From assembly GCF_964340395.1 (NCBI RefSeq), contig NC_135560.1, positions 2,823,998 through 2,887,997 on the forward strand: DNA of 64,000 nt, read 5' to 3'. This DNA comes from Glandiceps talaboti. Taxonomy: Eukaryota; Hemichordata; Enteropneusta; Spengelidae. The translations under genes were made by a program, and so were the position numbers. The notes below the pieces were generated by a model, which saw only the letters and a list, made by a program, of their open reading frames with translations, did not search any database and had not been told where the DNA came from. Each line of letters opens with the position of its first letter. Within the stretch, counting starts at the first letter, position 1. This document shows, piece by piece, positions 1-12,221 of this stretch.

Positions 1-534
1 TACTGCATTCTCGAACGTGAATTCAGATTGTATGTCCCATAAATTATAATTAGCACTAATCATGGGTGTTTTATTGACGTCGTGTATACTATATAGGTAC
101 ACAGTTTACAAACAACGATGATGGATCTGTGAAGTCTGTAAAGTGTGCTATGAATCTGAGATAATACAGCCATTGCAATAGATGTTCATTTAGTGTAATA
201 TTATGATGGAATAACTAATGTGGGTCTGCAGTTCTTTCATGTTTCACATATCCTTTAGTCACTTCAATGTCGCGTGATCTTGCTATCACGTTTTTCTTTT
301 TTTTAGTATTGTCCATTTGTAATATTATGTATACAAATTGAAATAAGTATGTGTATTTGATTAATAATTATTTATCCCTGATATGTACATCTTGTATTTT
401 AGTTACTTACCATATTTGGACTAGATTAGCTCCAAGTCAACTGTTTCCATGGTCCTCACCACAACATTTTCTTATTAGTGATATGTTCTTTTGTATTGTT
501 ATTATATCTTATGTTTCTGGTTGAAATAAGTTAA

Positions 535-578
<44 letters not shown>

Positions 579-1262
579 ATGAAACGACTCTTTCAAGGTC
601 AACAGTGAACGATACCAACCTAGTATATATGTGTTAGTTTGTCTGATTAATTGTAAACTTTATTGAATACGTGCACCACGTACCAGTACACAGTCCAATT
701 TTATTCAGACCATATTGTTTATGGCCGACCTGACCTGTCGATGACGTGTCTAACGTAAATAAAAGCATAAATGACATTGCCAGTGTCTGCTTTGTATTGT
801 GGGATTTGCACCATTGTAATTTGCCATGGAACCATGACACTTAAGCTAGTGAAAACTCGAGTGGCTACATTTGTAAACTGAAATACAAATACTTTCTCTG
901 TTGCAAAATCTATATAATACGTATGATATAAAGATATAGGTACCAGGGTATATGTAACAATTTAGTATATTAAATTATTACTATGTTAAACATTCACCAT
1001 AAACACAATGTCAGCAGTTTGCCATTTTAATGTCATTACATGGTGATTTCGATATCGACTACCACATTATGAACATAAAATGTCAAGGGGTATAGGTTGT
1101 GACTCAGACCAGGTTGTCTTAGAGTGTGGTGATATCTTCAGTGTCATATAAGTATTAGTTGTTTGGGTTAAACTATGTTAGAATCAGTTGTATTGTTTGT
1201 GAGCTGAACGCGTGAAAATGTGTAATTTACCTTTCTACGCTAGCCTATTATTTCTCTTTCTC
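1..1262. other. upstream region without recognisable genes
   Basis: Apart from the GT repeat near 540-577, I see only AT-rich unique sequence. The 68-codon minus-strand open frame at 634-840 has no domain, splice context or strong start. The promoter and any 5' UTR exon of the Ly6-like gene may lie here, but no clear core promoter motif stands out. Confidence 0.5.
535..577. repeat. (GT)n microsatellite
   Basis: About 20 uninterrupted GT dinucleotides, ending at GGATGAAACG. Confidence 0.97.
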
Positions 1263-1281
1263 AAACAAACAAACAAACAAA

Positions 1282-1318
<37 letters not shown>
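1263..1318. repeat. (AAAC)n(AC)n microsatellite
   Basis: Six or so AAAC units run into about 14 AC dinucleotides, 70 bp upstream of the Ly6-like start codon. In a transcript it would fall in the 5' UTR or just upstream. Confidence 0.95.
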
Positions 1319-1319
<1 letters not shown>

Positions 1320-1386
1320 AAGAGTTATTATTATTGTATTTGTTCCATGTTTATGTTCACAGATAGACGACCAACCTATATCGACA

Positions 1387-1492
1387 ATGGAAAGGTCCTT
1401 GCTGTGTGTGAATATCTTGTTCTTGGTTGTTTTGATCGCTTCTCTTGTAATCGTAGTCTCTTGTGACGAAGCAAACCTTGTTGGTGGCAAAG
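1387..1492 (+). CDS. Ly6-like gene, coding exon 1 (signal peptide)
   Basis: ATG at 1387 opens 35 codons plus one base, encoding a signal peptide with core LFLVVLIASLVIVV and ending ...LVGGK. The exon ends at AAAG|GTAGGA, phase 1. This ATG was chosen because it directly precedes the hydrophobic core and the frame joins exon 2 without a stop. Confidence 0.8.
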
Positions 1493-4400
1493 GTAGGATT
1501 TACTAAAAAGTATGGTAGTTGCCACCATTGGTGTGTTTTACAGAAATAATCATGGTATCTCTAACAGGAATTTATTTAATGACTTTCGGTTCTTGTACAT
1601 ATTTGCGGGGTTGTTGACTTTTACTTGTTATTTAGATCACAATATTGAGGGACTGTGATTAGACCATGGAAATGGGTGATACTTCTATGCTTAGACGTAC
1701 CCTCCAATGATAATTAAATCAAACATAATCATTGCATGGAATTCGAGAAGGAAAACCTACGAACTGTCGTTGATAGATAGACTTTAATTACTGTAAAGGC
1801 AATGACCTGCAGCCAAAACAAAGACCCACTAGAACCGTTATCAATGGGAAAATTACCATGCACCTAGACCGGTTTATTTGTAACAATAATCACCGGAAAT
1901 GTGCTTAGAAAAGTATGCAAATCTAGCTTGGCTTGGAACAATCAATCAAATGTCTATAGCGCCGATTTTCAGAGCAATGTTCTGTTCAGTAGTGCTCAAT
2001 GGCTAAAGCACACCATAGGCTTTGGTGAACAAATTAGTCTTCAGTTTTGTTTTGAAACAATCAGTACTGGAGGCTGATATCACACCGTTCCATAATACTA
2101 TATCTATGATGTTATACATCCGTTTTAACAGATAACAAATGAAATTAATTTAACTTGTCTAGAAAACTATAGCCGGTTATAATATATAATATACAACTGA
2201 ACTGGCGCTCGTCAGGTTGGAGGGGGTGGGTGAGGGGAAGGGGGTGTCTGTTCAATATGAACCATGTGTGTATTACATAATACATATATCCAAATTTAGA
2301 TTTCAAAGCTATATATTTTCGTCAACAAGTTTGGTGTTATACACTTCTTTACCTTGTAGAAAAGTAGTATCGTCTGTACAACGACGCCACCTTGCGACGA
2401 AATATTTATCACGACACCAAAAACTTTTGATCACAAAAAATAGATAACTAAATGTTTATACTTGACATTGCCTTGGACGCGTCTAAGTGCAGGCAATTGA
2501 ACGTCTTTGCAGAAAGCACAAAAGATGAAAACCGTGCAATTGTCATAGACAGGGAAACTAACTGGAGAATTAACAATGTGTATAAAGAAGTTATAAAAAT
2601 AAAAATAAATAAATAAAAACACCAACAGACTTTAAAAAGGGAGCCCTGCTAAAAGTACATGATGTGCACGGATCAGAACATATCAAATGAATAAGTAAAT
2701 ACTGATCAACGTTGTCATGGTGACTTATTGTCGATATCTTCTGTTATGTATTTTGTAATCAGCAATGTTTCCAGTAGGAGACATGTTACGAATATAAATT
2801 TAGCTAAATAATACTCACTAACTTGGTAGATCAAATGACCTGCACAGATTATAGCTCACAAGCAGTTCAAACGTAAACAATTATTGGCGAATCAGAGGGA
2901 CAATTGAAAACCAGGAACACTGCAAATCTGTGAGGGACAAAACTGTAGCATCGGCTTTAGCTGAACACTCCTACAGCTAAAATCATAACAATGACTGTCC
3001 ATTATTGATAAATCCCACACATGATTTCTCAAAAAAACATCAGCGACTGCTACAATCTCAAAATCAACATAGGCGAGGACATCCAAGTACATATCATCAC
3101 AATCGGCTGATCATACCGCCACCTAGCGGTCGGCTGTTACTATGGAATTTGTCATTCGATGAGGATTGTCGACAAAGACAGATCAAAACCTCGATGCTTT
3201 AAATCTTGTTAACGTCTGTACGTTATAACCCGTGTAAGTCAGAATAAATTTAGTTTAGAAAAAGTGTAGAAAAGTGTACACTCTTCTAGAGTTTCGCCCT
3301 GCTAAGACATAACTCTTATTACATTACAAACCACCTGTTGAATAGAAGTAAATAGACGGCATTTTAACAGCTCTACTGTTCGGGTGAATTCTGTCAAATA
3401 GAACCGTCCAACATATAAATCACCACAAACTGGTAGATAGAAAGAAACACGCTAGGAGACCAGCAATGGTGACAACATATTAAGTGAAGAATTGTACCAA
3501 ATGTATATCTAGAAATGTACTTCTAATACCTTAGTAGTCTTATCTACCCGCCTTGTTAGTAAGATATCAAGATACAAAACGATTTGAATTGTTCTAACAA
3601 GGAAATAACTACAAACTTTGCAAATGTTACTCTGTAGGGAGTGTTTTGTTGGGTAGATATATGTCAGTATTGCTATTATTTTGATGATTTTATTCCTGGA
3701 TATGATTTTTCATGATTGTCATTAATTATATGTAATATTTTTGTTGCAGACAGTGGATCAACAGACACCTTTGACTGTTATTTTTGTAGTACTAGTCATG
3801 GTCAAGGTGGTGTTGATGGAGAATGTGGTCTCGGCTTTGAAGACACAGATATTCTACGATATAAGAATTGTGCTGGAGTTTGTACTGTAAGTTATGTTTG
3901 TAGATATGTACGTCTATATATGTTTGTTGTTTACTGTGCTGTTGACGGTAAACGTATGCTTCCCTTTGTTATTTTGAAAGGAAAATAGAATATACTCCTA
4001 ATGCACGTTTTTGATGGATGATAGCGTTCGGCCTCAGTATATAGACATTGGTCATCTGCCTCTTCATCAGGATCAGATAGAAATAACCAGGTCACAATAT
4101 TCGAAGTCTCTAATCAGAAAATAAATGGCAGATAGGTCGTGAAAGGAACATTAAGTTTGAAACTAAGATTCAACCTTTCTTACAACAAATGTCCAAGTAT
4201 TGCTAAGATCTGCTAAAGTATGTGTTTATATTTATAGCACTTACTACATAGACCTTATCAAATTGTTTATATTTATAACACTCGCTACATAGACCTTATC
4301 AATTGTTTATATTTATAACACTCACTACATAGACCTTATCAATTGTTTATATTTATAGCACTTACTACATAGACCTTATCAATTGTTTATATTTATAGCA

Positions 4401-5283
4401 CTCACTACATAGACCTTATCAATTGTTTATATTTATAGCACTCACTACATAGACCTTATCAATTGTTTATATTTATAGCACTCACTACATAGACCTTATC
4501 AATTGTTTATATTTATAGCACTCACTACATAGACCTTATCAATTGTTTATATTTATAGCACTCACTACATAGACCTTATCAATTGTTTATATTTATAGCA
4601 CTCACTACATAGACCTTATCAATTGTTTAGCGTACGTACGTCACCAATGGAATACTTTCCTTTCAAAGGAAATTGACGATGGTTATTAGATTCCCACCAT
4701 CATTTATCTAATTATTAATTTGTTTGATGTTGGCCAGAGTCCTGCCACATACTAGTACACACTGTGTTACCTTATATATATCTAAGGATTAATCCAGACA
4801 CACATACACGACATGGTAATATTATTGATTTGGTATCACCAATACACTTCAGTCACTAACATTTATAGACAGGCTGTAAGATATGGCGTGTTAGTCCGCC
4901 CTCAACGGTCTTGGTCGATCTGTCAGCGTAAGTTGGTCGATTCACTGATTGAGGGCGCCCCGACCTGGCGTACCTTTTAGTAAAACACAGCCATTGGAGT
5001 CCGATACCATAATATTAATGCTGTAACAAAGATGGTAACATTGTCAATTCATATGTTGCAGAAAAACGTGGTTTATGACAGCGCAACGGATGAAATTCAC
5101 ACTATCAATCGATTGTGTGAGTCCGAATGTTCAGGTAACAACCACTGTACAGAAGTGTCCCATGGCAAGAAGACGTGTACGTACTGTTGTACTGGTGAAC
5201 TCTGTAACTCAGCGACCAACGTATGCCTATCAACAACATTAGTGTTAATAATGGCGATACAAATGTTGGTTTTTGTGTTCTAA
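1387..5283 (+). CDS. Ly6/uPAR-family three-finger GPI-anchored protein (complete, 3 coding exons)
   Basis: Spliced product of 154 aa from exons 1387-1492, 3750-3886 and 5062-5283. Residues 1-25 are a strongly hydrophobic signal peptide. The mature part has the Cys spacing of a Ly6/uPAR three-finger domain: C45-x2-C48 at the start, C61, C76, C80, then C100, C104, C110, C120, the pair C123-C124 and the terminal C129-N130 that closes these domains. Residues 137-154 form a hydrophobic tail running to the stop, as in a GPI-attachment signal, with small residues N130-S131-A132 as plausible anchor site. Introns are phase 1 (2257 bp) and phase 0 (1175 bp), and all four borders are GT..AG. The signal exon / N-half / C-half layout is typical of the family. 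Members act at the cell surface as receptor modulators or adhesion proteins; the ligand here is unknown. The family call is firm; the subfamily is not resolved. Confidence 0.85.
1493..3749 (+). other. intron 1 of the Ly6-like gene
   Basis: 2257 bp of AT-rich DNA between a GTAGGA donor and a TTGCAG acceptor. No further exon, tandem array or mobile element could be supported. The small open frames here (2217-2447 +, 2431-2625 -, 2892-3092 -, 3005-3202 +) look like chance. Confidence 0.7.
3750..3886 (+). CDS. Ly6-like gene, coding exon 2
   Basis: Acceptor TTTTTGTTGCAG|AC and donor ACT|GTAAGT bound 137 nt. The exon encodes the first half of the three-finger domain, opening with D-C-Y-F-C and ending K-N-C-A-G-V-C-T. 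Codon phases match exons 1 and 3. Confidence 0.82.
4223..4629. repeat. 40-bp minisatellite, about 10 copies, in Ly6-like intron 2
   Basis: Near-identical 40-bp units containing AATTGTTTATATTTATAGCA followed by CTCACTACATAGACCTTATC. The first copies carry small variants (CTTACTACAT, CTCGCTACAT, an extra A); the last six are almost identical, which points to recent expansion at the 3' side. Confidence 0.95.
5062..5283 (+). CDS. Ly6-like gene, coding exon 3 and stop
   Basis: Acceptor ATGTTGCAG|AAA, phase 0. The exon encodes the second half of the domain with T-C-T-Y-C-C and L-C-N, then the hydrophobic GPI-type tail, and stops at TAA 5281-5283. The in-frame ATG at 5032 lies in the intron and is not the start. 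No canonical AATAAA was seen close downstream. Confidence 0.83.
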   Translation, partial: KNVVYDSATDEIHTINRLCESECSGNNHCTEVSHGKKTCTYCCTGELCNSATNVCLSTTLVLIMAIQMLVFVF

Positions 5284-5680
5284 TATAAAATGAACATTGC
5301 TGAAACCAAGACGAGTGAAGAGAATCGCCTGGCGGTACATACGTTTAAATCACAGACAACAAAAAGACAGACCAGCAACGAATATTGCTCCACAAGTTAT
5401 CCCGAAGTTTGCAGCCCTGGTTACACAATCCAAAACCGACGATTTCTCTGCATGATGGAGAAGAGATATAGATTATATTAGTAGTTTAAATTCAATGATT
5501 TGATTTGACTTTTATAATCATAGCATTAGCTTCATTTTTTAAAACCATTTTCAAGTTAATTGTCTCATTTGAGATTATTCACATACATTTACATACTATA
5601 ATGCAACATTGTAAATATTGTACAGTAAAATATTAGTTATTACCTCCTGTAAGGGTACGGGAGGTACTGAAAGGGGGATG
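5284..5680. other. 3' flank of the Ly6-like gene
   Basis: Likely 3' UTR and intergenic DNA. The 63-codon open frame at 5290-5481 begins just after the stop and has no recognisable domain, so it is treated as untranslated sequence. Confidence 0.5.
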
Positions 5681-5687
5681 TCTGCCT

Positions 5688-6886
<1,199 letters not shown>

Positions 6887-7427
6887 CGGTCAGTTTCTTC
6901 GGCCGGGGGGGGGGGCAATGGATTGGGATGGGGTCACCCTGTTTTTGAAATTGGCAGTAGGGGGTCATGCTGTTTTGAAAATTGTGGATGGGGGGGGGGG
7001 TCATTGTGTTTTGGATTGTGATGGAAGAAGAAAATCTTTTTCTACAATGGCATATAGCCTTGTCTGAACTGACTGGTACATGTATAATTTATTATTGTCC
7101 CTGTTTCTTACATAAATTCTTTAATATCACTTCACGTAAGAGTTCAAACATACCTCTACTCTACACATATACATGTATTATCTAGCTACCACACTAGTTA
7201 CAGAACATGTCATGTAAATGCTTGGCTGTTTCACAATCAATGCTCCACTTATATTGCACTTCGGGGCGAAAGTGAACTTGAAGGTTTCGTAATGATTATG
7301 TTCAGAGATAGTTTATAAAAGAAGTTAATCTAAATCGTTCTACTCATCAGTATGAAGAAGTAAATACACTTTCTATTTTGGACACTACATGTTATCGACA
7401 CTACATATCACCACATCTCATCAGATT
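6887..7427. mobile_element. truncated copy of the 55.6-kb inverted-repeat transposon
   Basis: From CGGTCAGTTTCTTCGGC at 6887 the sequence follows the element starting at 55649: G-tract, GGGTCATGCTGTTTTGAA, ATTGTGGATGGGGGGG, TCATTGTGTTTTGGATTGTG, later CATGTAAATGCTTGGCT, GTGAACTTGAAGGTTTCGTA and CACATCTCATCAGATT. Similarity stops at about 7427 (56187 in the other copy). It lacks the outermost bases of the left terminus and the whole right half, so it is a dead remnant. The 61- and 67-codon frames inside it are not genes. Confidence 0.85.
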
Positions 7428-8110
7428 ATTGTTAACTTTCCCGGGAGGCGTCAGGTAGAACCCATCATCAAATTTAGCAGGACATTTCTGAAAAAGAAAA
7501 ATAACGATTTTATTCCGAAGGTGAAAATGGCATGCCAGCGTCGTATCGTAATGTCAGAACATATGAGGCACATTGATATATCGTTGCTGACAACCATGCA
7601 GTAATCATTTATTAGTTGTGGTGTGAAGAGAAGAGTTTAAGAGTTCTGGCTTTCATCTATGTCGTTTAGATCCAAATATGGGAATTAGTTAATGCAATGC
7701 TTTCAGACAAATTCACTGCAGTGGTAGTAGTGGGAAACAAACAATACTTTTAAAATATCAATGTGGTGGCAGCGGTGGGATTGAGTCCTTACCATTGCTC
7801 CTGAGATTAGTACCCCTTTTCATGTCTGACAGTAATAACCCACGTTTTTGAAATATTTGAACAGGTTACTAAAGTGGTTATGCTTCAAAGAAAGGACAAA
7901 TAGGAAAGACCACTTTATTGAAAACATAATTAATGGGGGTGGGGTGGGTGGGGTCACATTTGACGTGTCAGACCCTGCTGAATTTCTCCCAAGCGTCTCC
8001 TTTTTAATTACTGTCGGCTGAATAATTGAATCGTGTTGAGGTGTGGTCATCGTAATTACGACCGTTGTTGCTGTCTTATAGTAAACACAAATCTGGATTT
8101 GTGAATTATA
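7428..8110. other. intergenic stretch between two transposon-derived elements
   Basis: Unique AT-rich DNA, including a C-tract/G-tract spot near 7934-7952. Open frames at 7389-7604 (+) and 7820-8050 (-) have no recognisable domain. Confidence 0.5.
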
Positions 8111-8172
8111 CGTGTTGCATCGTTTTCATTGTGCCCATTTTGAATAACCGTTTAACTAATATCGGACCGCAC
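8111..8172 (+). repeat. left terminal inverted repeat of the minisatellite-bearing element
   Basis: Begins CGTGTTGCATCG after TA at 8109-8110 and ends ATCGGACCGC. It pairs with 11953-12006. Confidence 0.75.
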
Positions 8173-8477
8173 AAAATATTTTAAATAAAATTGTCCTTGT
8201 CAAATTCAAAACAAAAGCTTTGGAAAAGCTTTGAGTGTTACCTATGGTTGTAGGAAAGTTATTTGAGGGAAAGAAATACTGATGCCATTTTAAAGTATTT
8301 GTGTAGTATGCATGTAAATAACATAACGTGTTTGTGTCATACAATGTAAAGTAACACAAAATACATGTCGAGGTCAGTACATAGGAGACGAATAAACAAA
8401 CCTAAGTCACACTGAAACTATTTCATTTTAATCACTGAATTTTATTTCTTCAAATATTTAACCACTGCTGTGATGGA

Positions 8478-11400
8478 TATAGACTTATGGTGGTCATTTA
8501 TACATATAGATAGACTTGTGGACAAGTTGTGATGGATTTATACACATACAGATAGATTTGTAGTGGATATATACACATACAGATAAACTTGTGGTGGAAA
8601 TATACACATGTAGATAGACTTGTAGTGGAAATATACACATACAGATAGATTTGTAGTGGATATATACACATACAGATAGATTTGTGATGGATTTATACAC
8701 ATGTAGATAGACTTGTAGTGGAAATATACACATACAGATAGATTTGTAGTGGATATATACACATACAGATAGATTTGTGATGGATTTATACACATACAGA
8801 TAGACTCGTGGTGGAAATATACACATGTAAATAGACTTGTAGTGGATATATACACATTTAAATAGACTTGTAGTGGATATATACACATGTAAATAGACTT
8901 GTAGTGGATATATACACATACAGATAGATTTGGGATGGATTTATACACATACAGATACACTTGTGGTGGAAATATACACATGTAGATAGACTTGTAGTGG
9001 ATATATACACATTTAAATAGACTTGTAGTGGATATATACACATGTAGATAGATTTGTAGTGGATATATACACATGTAGATAGACTTGTAGTGGAAATATA
9101 CACATACAGATAGATTTGTAGTGGATATATACACATACAGATAGACTTGTGATGGATTTATACACATGTAGATAGACTTGTAGTGGATATATACACATGT
9201 AGATAGATTTGTAGTGGAAATATACACATACAGATAGATTTGTAGTGGATATATACACATACAGATAGATTTGTGATGGATTTATACACATGTAGATAGA
9301 CTTGTAGTGGATATATACACATACAGATAGACTCGTGGTGGAAATATACACATGTAAATAGACTTGTAGTGGATATATACACATACAGATAGATTTGGGA
9401 TGGATTTATACACATACAGATAAACTTGTGGTGGAAATATACACATGTAGATAGACTTGTAGTGGATATATACACATTTAAATAGATTTGTAGTGGATAT
9501 ATACACATGTAGATAAACTTGTAGTGGAAATATACACATGTAGATAGACTTGTAGTGGATATATACACATGTAGATAGACTTGTAGTGGATATATACACA
9601 TGTAAATAGACTTGTAGTGGATATATACACATGTAGATAGATTTGTAGTGGATATATACACATGTAGATAAACTTGTAGTGGAAATATACACATGTAGAT
9701 AGACTTGTAGTGGATATATACACATGTAAATAGACTTGTAGTGGATATATACACATGTAGATAGACTTGTAGTGGATATATACACATGTAAATAGACTTG
9801 TAGTGGATATATACACATGTAGATAGACTTGTAGTGGATATATACACATGTAGATAAACTTGTAGTGGATATATACACATGTAGATAAACTTGTAGTGGA
9901 AATATACACATGTAGATAGACTTGTAGTGGATATATACACATGTAAATAGACTTGTAGTGGATATATACACATGTAGATAGACTTGTAGTGGATATATAC
10001 ACATGTAAATAGACTTGTAGTGGATATATACACATGTAGATAGACTTGTAGTGGATATATACACACGTAGATAGACTTGTAGTGGATATATACACATGTA
10101 GATAGACTTGTAGTGGATATATACACATGTAGATAGACTTGTAGTGGATATATACACATGTAGATAGACTTGTGGTGGATATATACACATGTAGATAGAC
10201 TTGTAGTGGATATATACACATGTAGATCGACTTGTGGTGGATATATACACATGTAAATAGACTTGTAGTGGATATATACACATACAGATAGATTTGGGAT
10301 GGATTTATACACATACAGATACACTTGTGGTGGAAATATACACATGTAGATAGACTTGTAGTGGATATATACACATTTAAATAGACTTGTAGTGGATATA
10401 TACACATGTAGATAGATTTGTAGTGGATATATACACATGTAGATAGACTTGTAGTGGAAATATACACATACAGATAGATTTGTAGTGGATATATACACAT
10501 ACAGATAGACTTGTGATGGATTTATACACATGTAGATAGACTTGTAGTGGATATATACACATGTAGATAGATTTGTAGTGGAAATATACACATACAGATA
10601 GATTTGTAGTGGATATATACACATACAGATAGATTTGTGATGGATTTATACACATGTAGATAGACTTGTAGTGGATATATACACATACAGATAGACTCGT
10701 GGTGGAAATATACACATGTAAATAGACTTGTAGTGGATATATACACATACAGATAGATTTGGGATGGATTTATACACATACAGATAAACTTGTGGTGGAA
10801 ATATACACATGTAGATAGACTTGTAGTGGATATATACACATTTAAATAGATTTGTAGTGGATATATACACATGTAGATAAACTTGTAGTGGAAATATACA
10901 CATGTAGATAGACTTGTAGTGGATATATACACATGTAGATAGACTTGTAGTGGATATATACACATGTAAATAGACTTGTAGTGGATATATACACATGTAG
11001 ATAGATTTGTAGTGGATATATACACATGTAGATAAACTTGTAGTGGAAATATACACATGTAGATAGACTTGTAGTGGATATATACACATGTAAATAGACT
11101 TGTAGTGGATATATACACATGTAGATAGACTTGTAGTGGATATATACACATGTAAATAGACTTGTAGTGGATATATACACATGTAGATAGACTTGTAGTG
11201 GATATATACACATGTAGATAAACTTGTAGTGGATATATACACATGTAGATAAACTTGTAGTGGAAATATACACATGTAGATAGACTTGTAGTGGATATAT
11301 ACACATGTAAATAGACTTGTAGTGGATATATACACATGTAGATAGACTTGTAGTGGATATATACACATGTAAATAGACTTGTAGTGGATATATACACATG

Positions 11401-11950
11401 TAGATAGACTTGTAGTGGATATATACACACGTAGATAGACTTGTAGTGGATATATACACATGTAGATAGACTTGTAGTGGATATATACACATGTAGATAG
11501 ACTTGTAGTGGATATATACACATGTAGATAGACTTGTGGTGGATATATACACATGTAGATAGACTTGTAGTGGATATATACACATGTAGATCGACTTGTG
11601 GTGGATATATACACATGTAAATAGACTTGTAGTGGATATATACACATGTAGATAGACTTGTAGTGGATATATACACATGTAGATAGACTTGTAGTGGATA
11701 TATACACATGTAGATCGACTTGTGGTGGATATATACACATGTAGATAGACTTGGGGTGGATATATACACATGTAGATAGACTTGTAGTGGATATATACAC
11801 ATGTAGATAGATTTGTGGTGGATATATACACATTTAGATAGACTTGTAGTGGATATATACACATGTAGATAGATTTGTGGTGGATATATACACATGTAGA
11901 TAGACTTGTAGTGGATATATACACATGTAGATAGACTTGTCGTGGATACA
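8478..11950. repeat. 31-bp minisatellite, about 112 copies, with a 1364-bp internal duplication
   Basis: The unit reads CTTGTAGTGGATATATACAC then ATGTAGATAGA. Variants include TACAGATAGA, GTGATGGATTTATAC, GGAAATATAC and TTTAAATAGA. The left side is more variable and the right side (from about 11,500) more uniform. Variant order repeats exactly at an offset of 1364 bp (44 units): for example the GGGATGGATTTATAC variant at about 8931 and 10295. Because 31 is not a multiple of three and the minus strand lacks stops, every minus frame stays open with a 31-residue period. These long frames, up to 488 codons, are not genes. Confidence 0.97.
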
Positions 11951-11952
11951 GT

Positions 11953-12006
11953 GGGCGGTCCGAAATTAGTTCGAATAAATGGTCACAATGAAAACGATGC
12001 AACAAG
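11953..12006 (-). repeat. right terminal inverted repeat of the minisatellite-bearing element
   Basis: Read on the minus strand it begins CTTGTTGCATCG and ends ACTAATTTCGGACCGCCC, followed on the outside by TA at 12007-12008. About 6 bases are missing compared with the left repeat. Confidence 0.75.
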
Positions 12007-12127
12007 TATTAGATCTCCCATACAGAATACATTGTAGTGATCGTCAGCAATGTATTGATGGACCTCCGAGGCGACGCTAGAATTCTTACACTTTTTCTCT
12101 TGGTCTGAAGATATATTTTGTACTTAC

Positions 12128-12221
12128 CATTGTTGAGCACCTTACCAAAGCACCTTACCTTACCATCATAGACGTCACCATCACACAACTCACGGTCACT
12201 TACTTCACCGACTATCTCTCC
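12128..12221 (-). CDS. secreted Cys-rich protein, coding exon 2
   Basis: Acceptor with a T-rich tract (TTTGTTTTTCACAG) and phase 0 start GGAGAGATAGTCGGTGAA. The exon contains three further GTAAG matches upstream of the chosen donor, so its exact 3' end is uncertain. Unspliced reading stops at 12009, two bases from the transposon border. Confidence 0.5.

Larger units (their letters stand above)
8111..12006. mobile_element. inverted-repeat element filled by a 31-bp minisatellite
   Basis: The left end at 8111-8172 and the reverse complement of the right end at 11953-12006 share GTTGCATCGTTTTCATTGTG, then CCCATTT/ACCATTT, then AACTAATNTCGGACCGC. This gives roughly 55 bp of imperfect terminal inverted repeat. 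Both outer borders abut a TA dinucleotide (8109-8110 and 12007-12008), as expected of a TA target-site duplication. The interior is about 300 bp of AT-rich sequence on the left, then the satellite, which runs almost to the right terminus. No transposase is present, so the element is non-autonomous. TA duplication fits Tc1/mariner-like and some other DNA transposons; the superfamily is not established. Confidence 0.75.

Noticed and set aside
4865-4980. tRNA-like or structured RNA (CGCCCTCAA ... TTGAGGGCG)
   Set aside because: A short inverted pair only; no A-box/B-box arrangement or cloverleaf could be fitted.
8494-12005. Minus-strand frames of 123-488 codons
   Set aside because: Translations of the 31-bp minisatellite in three overlapping frames.
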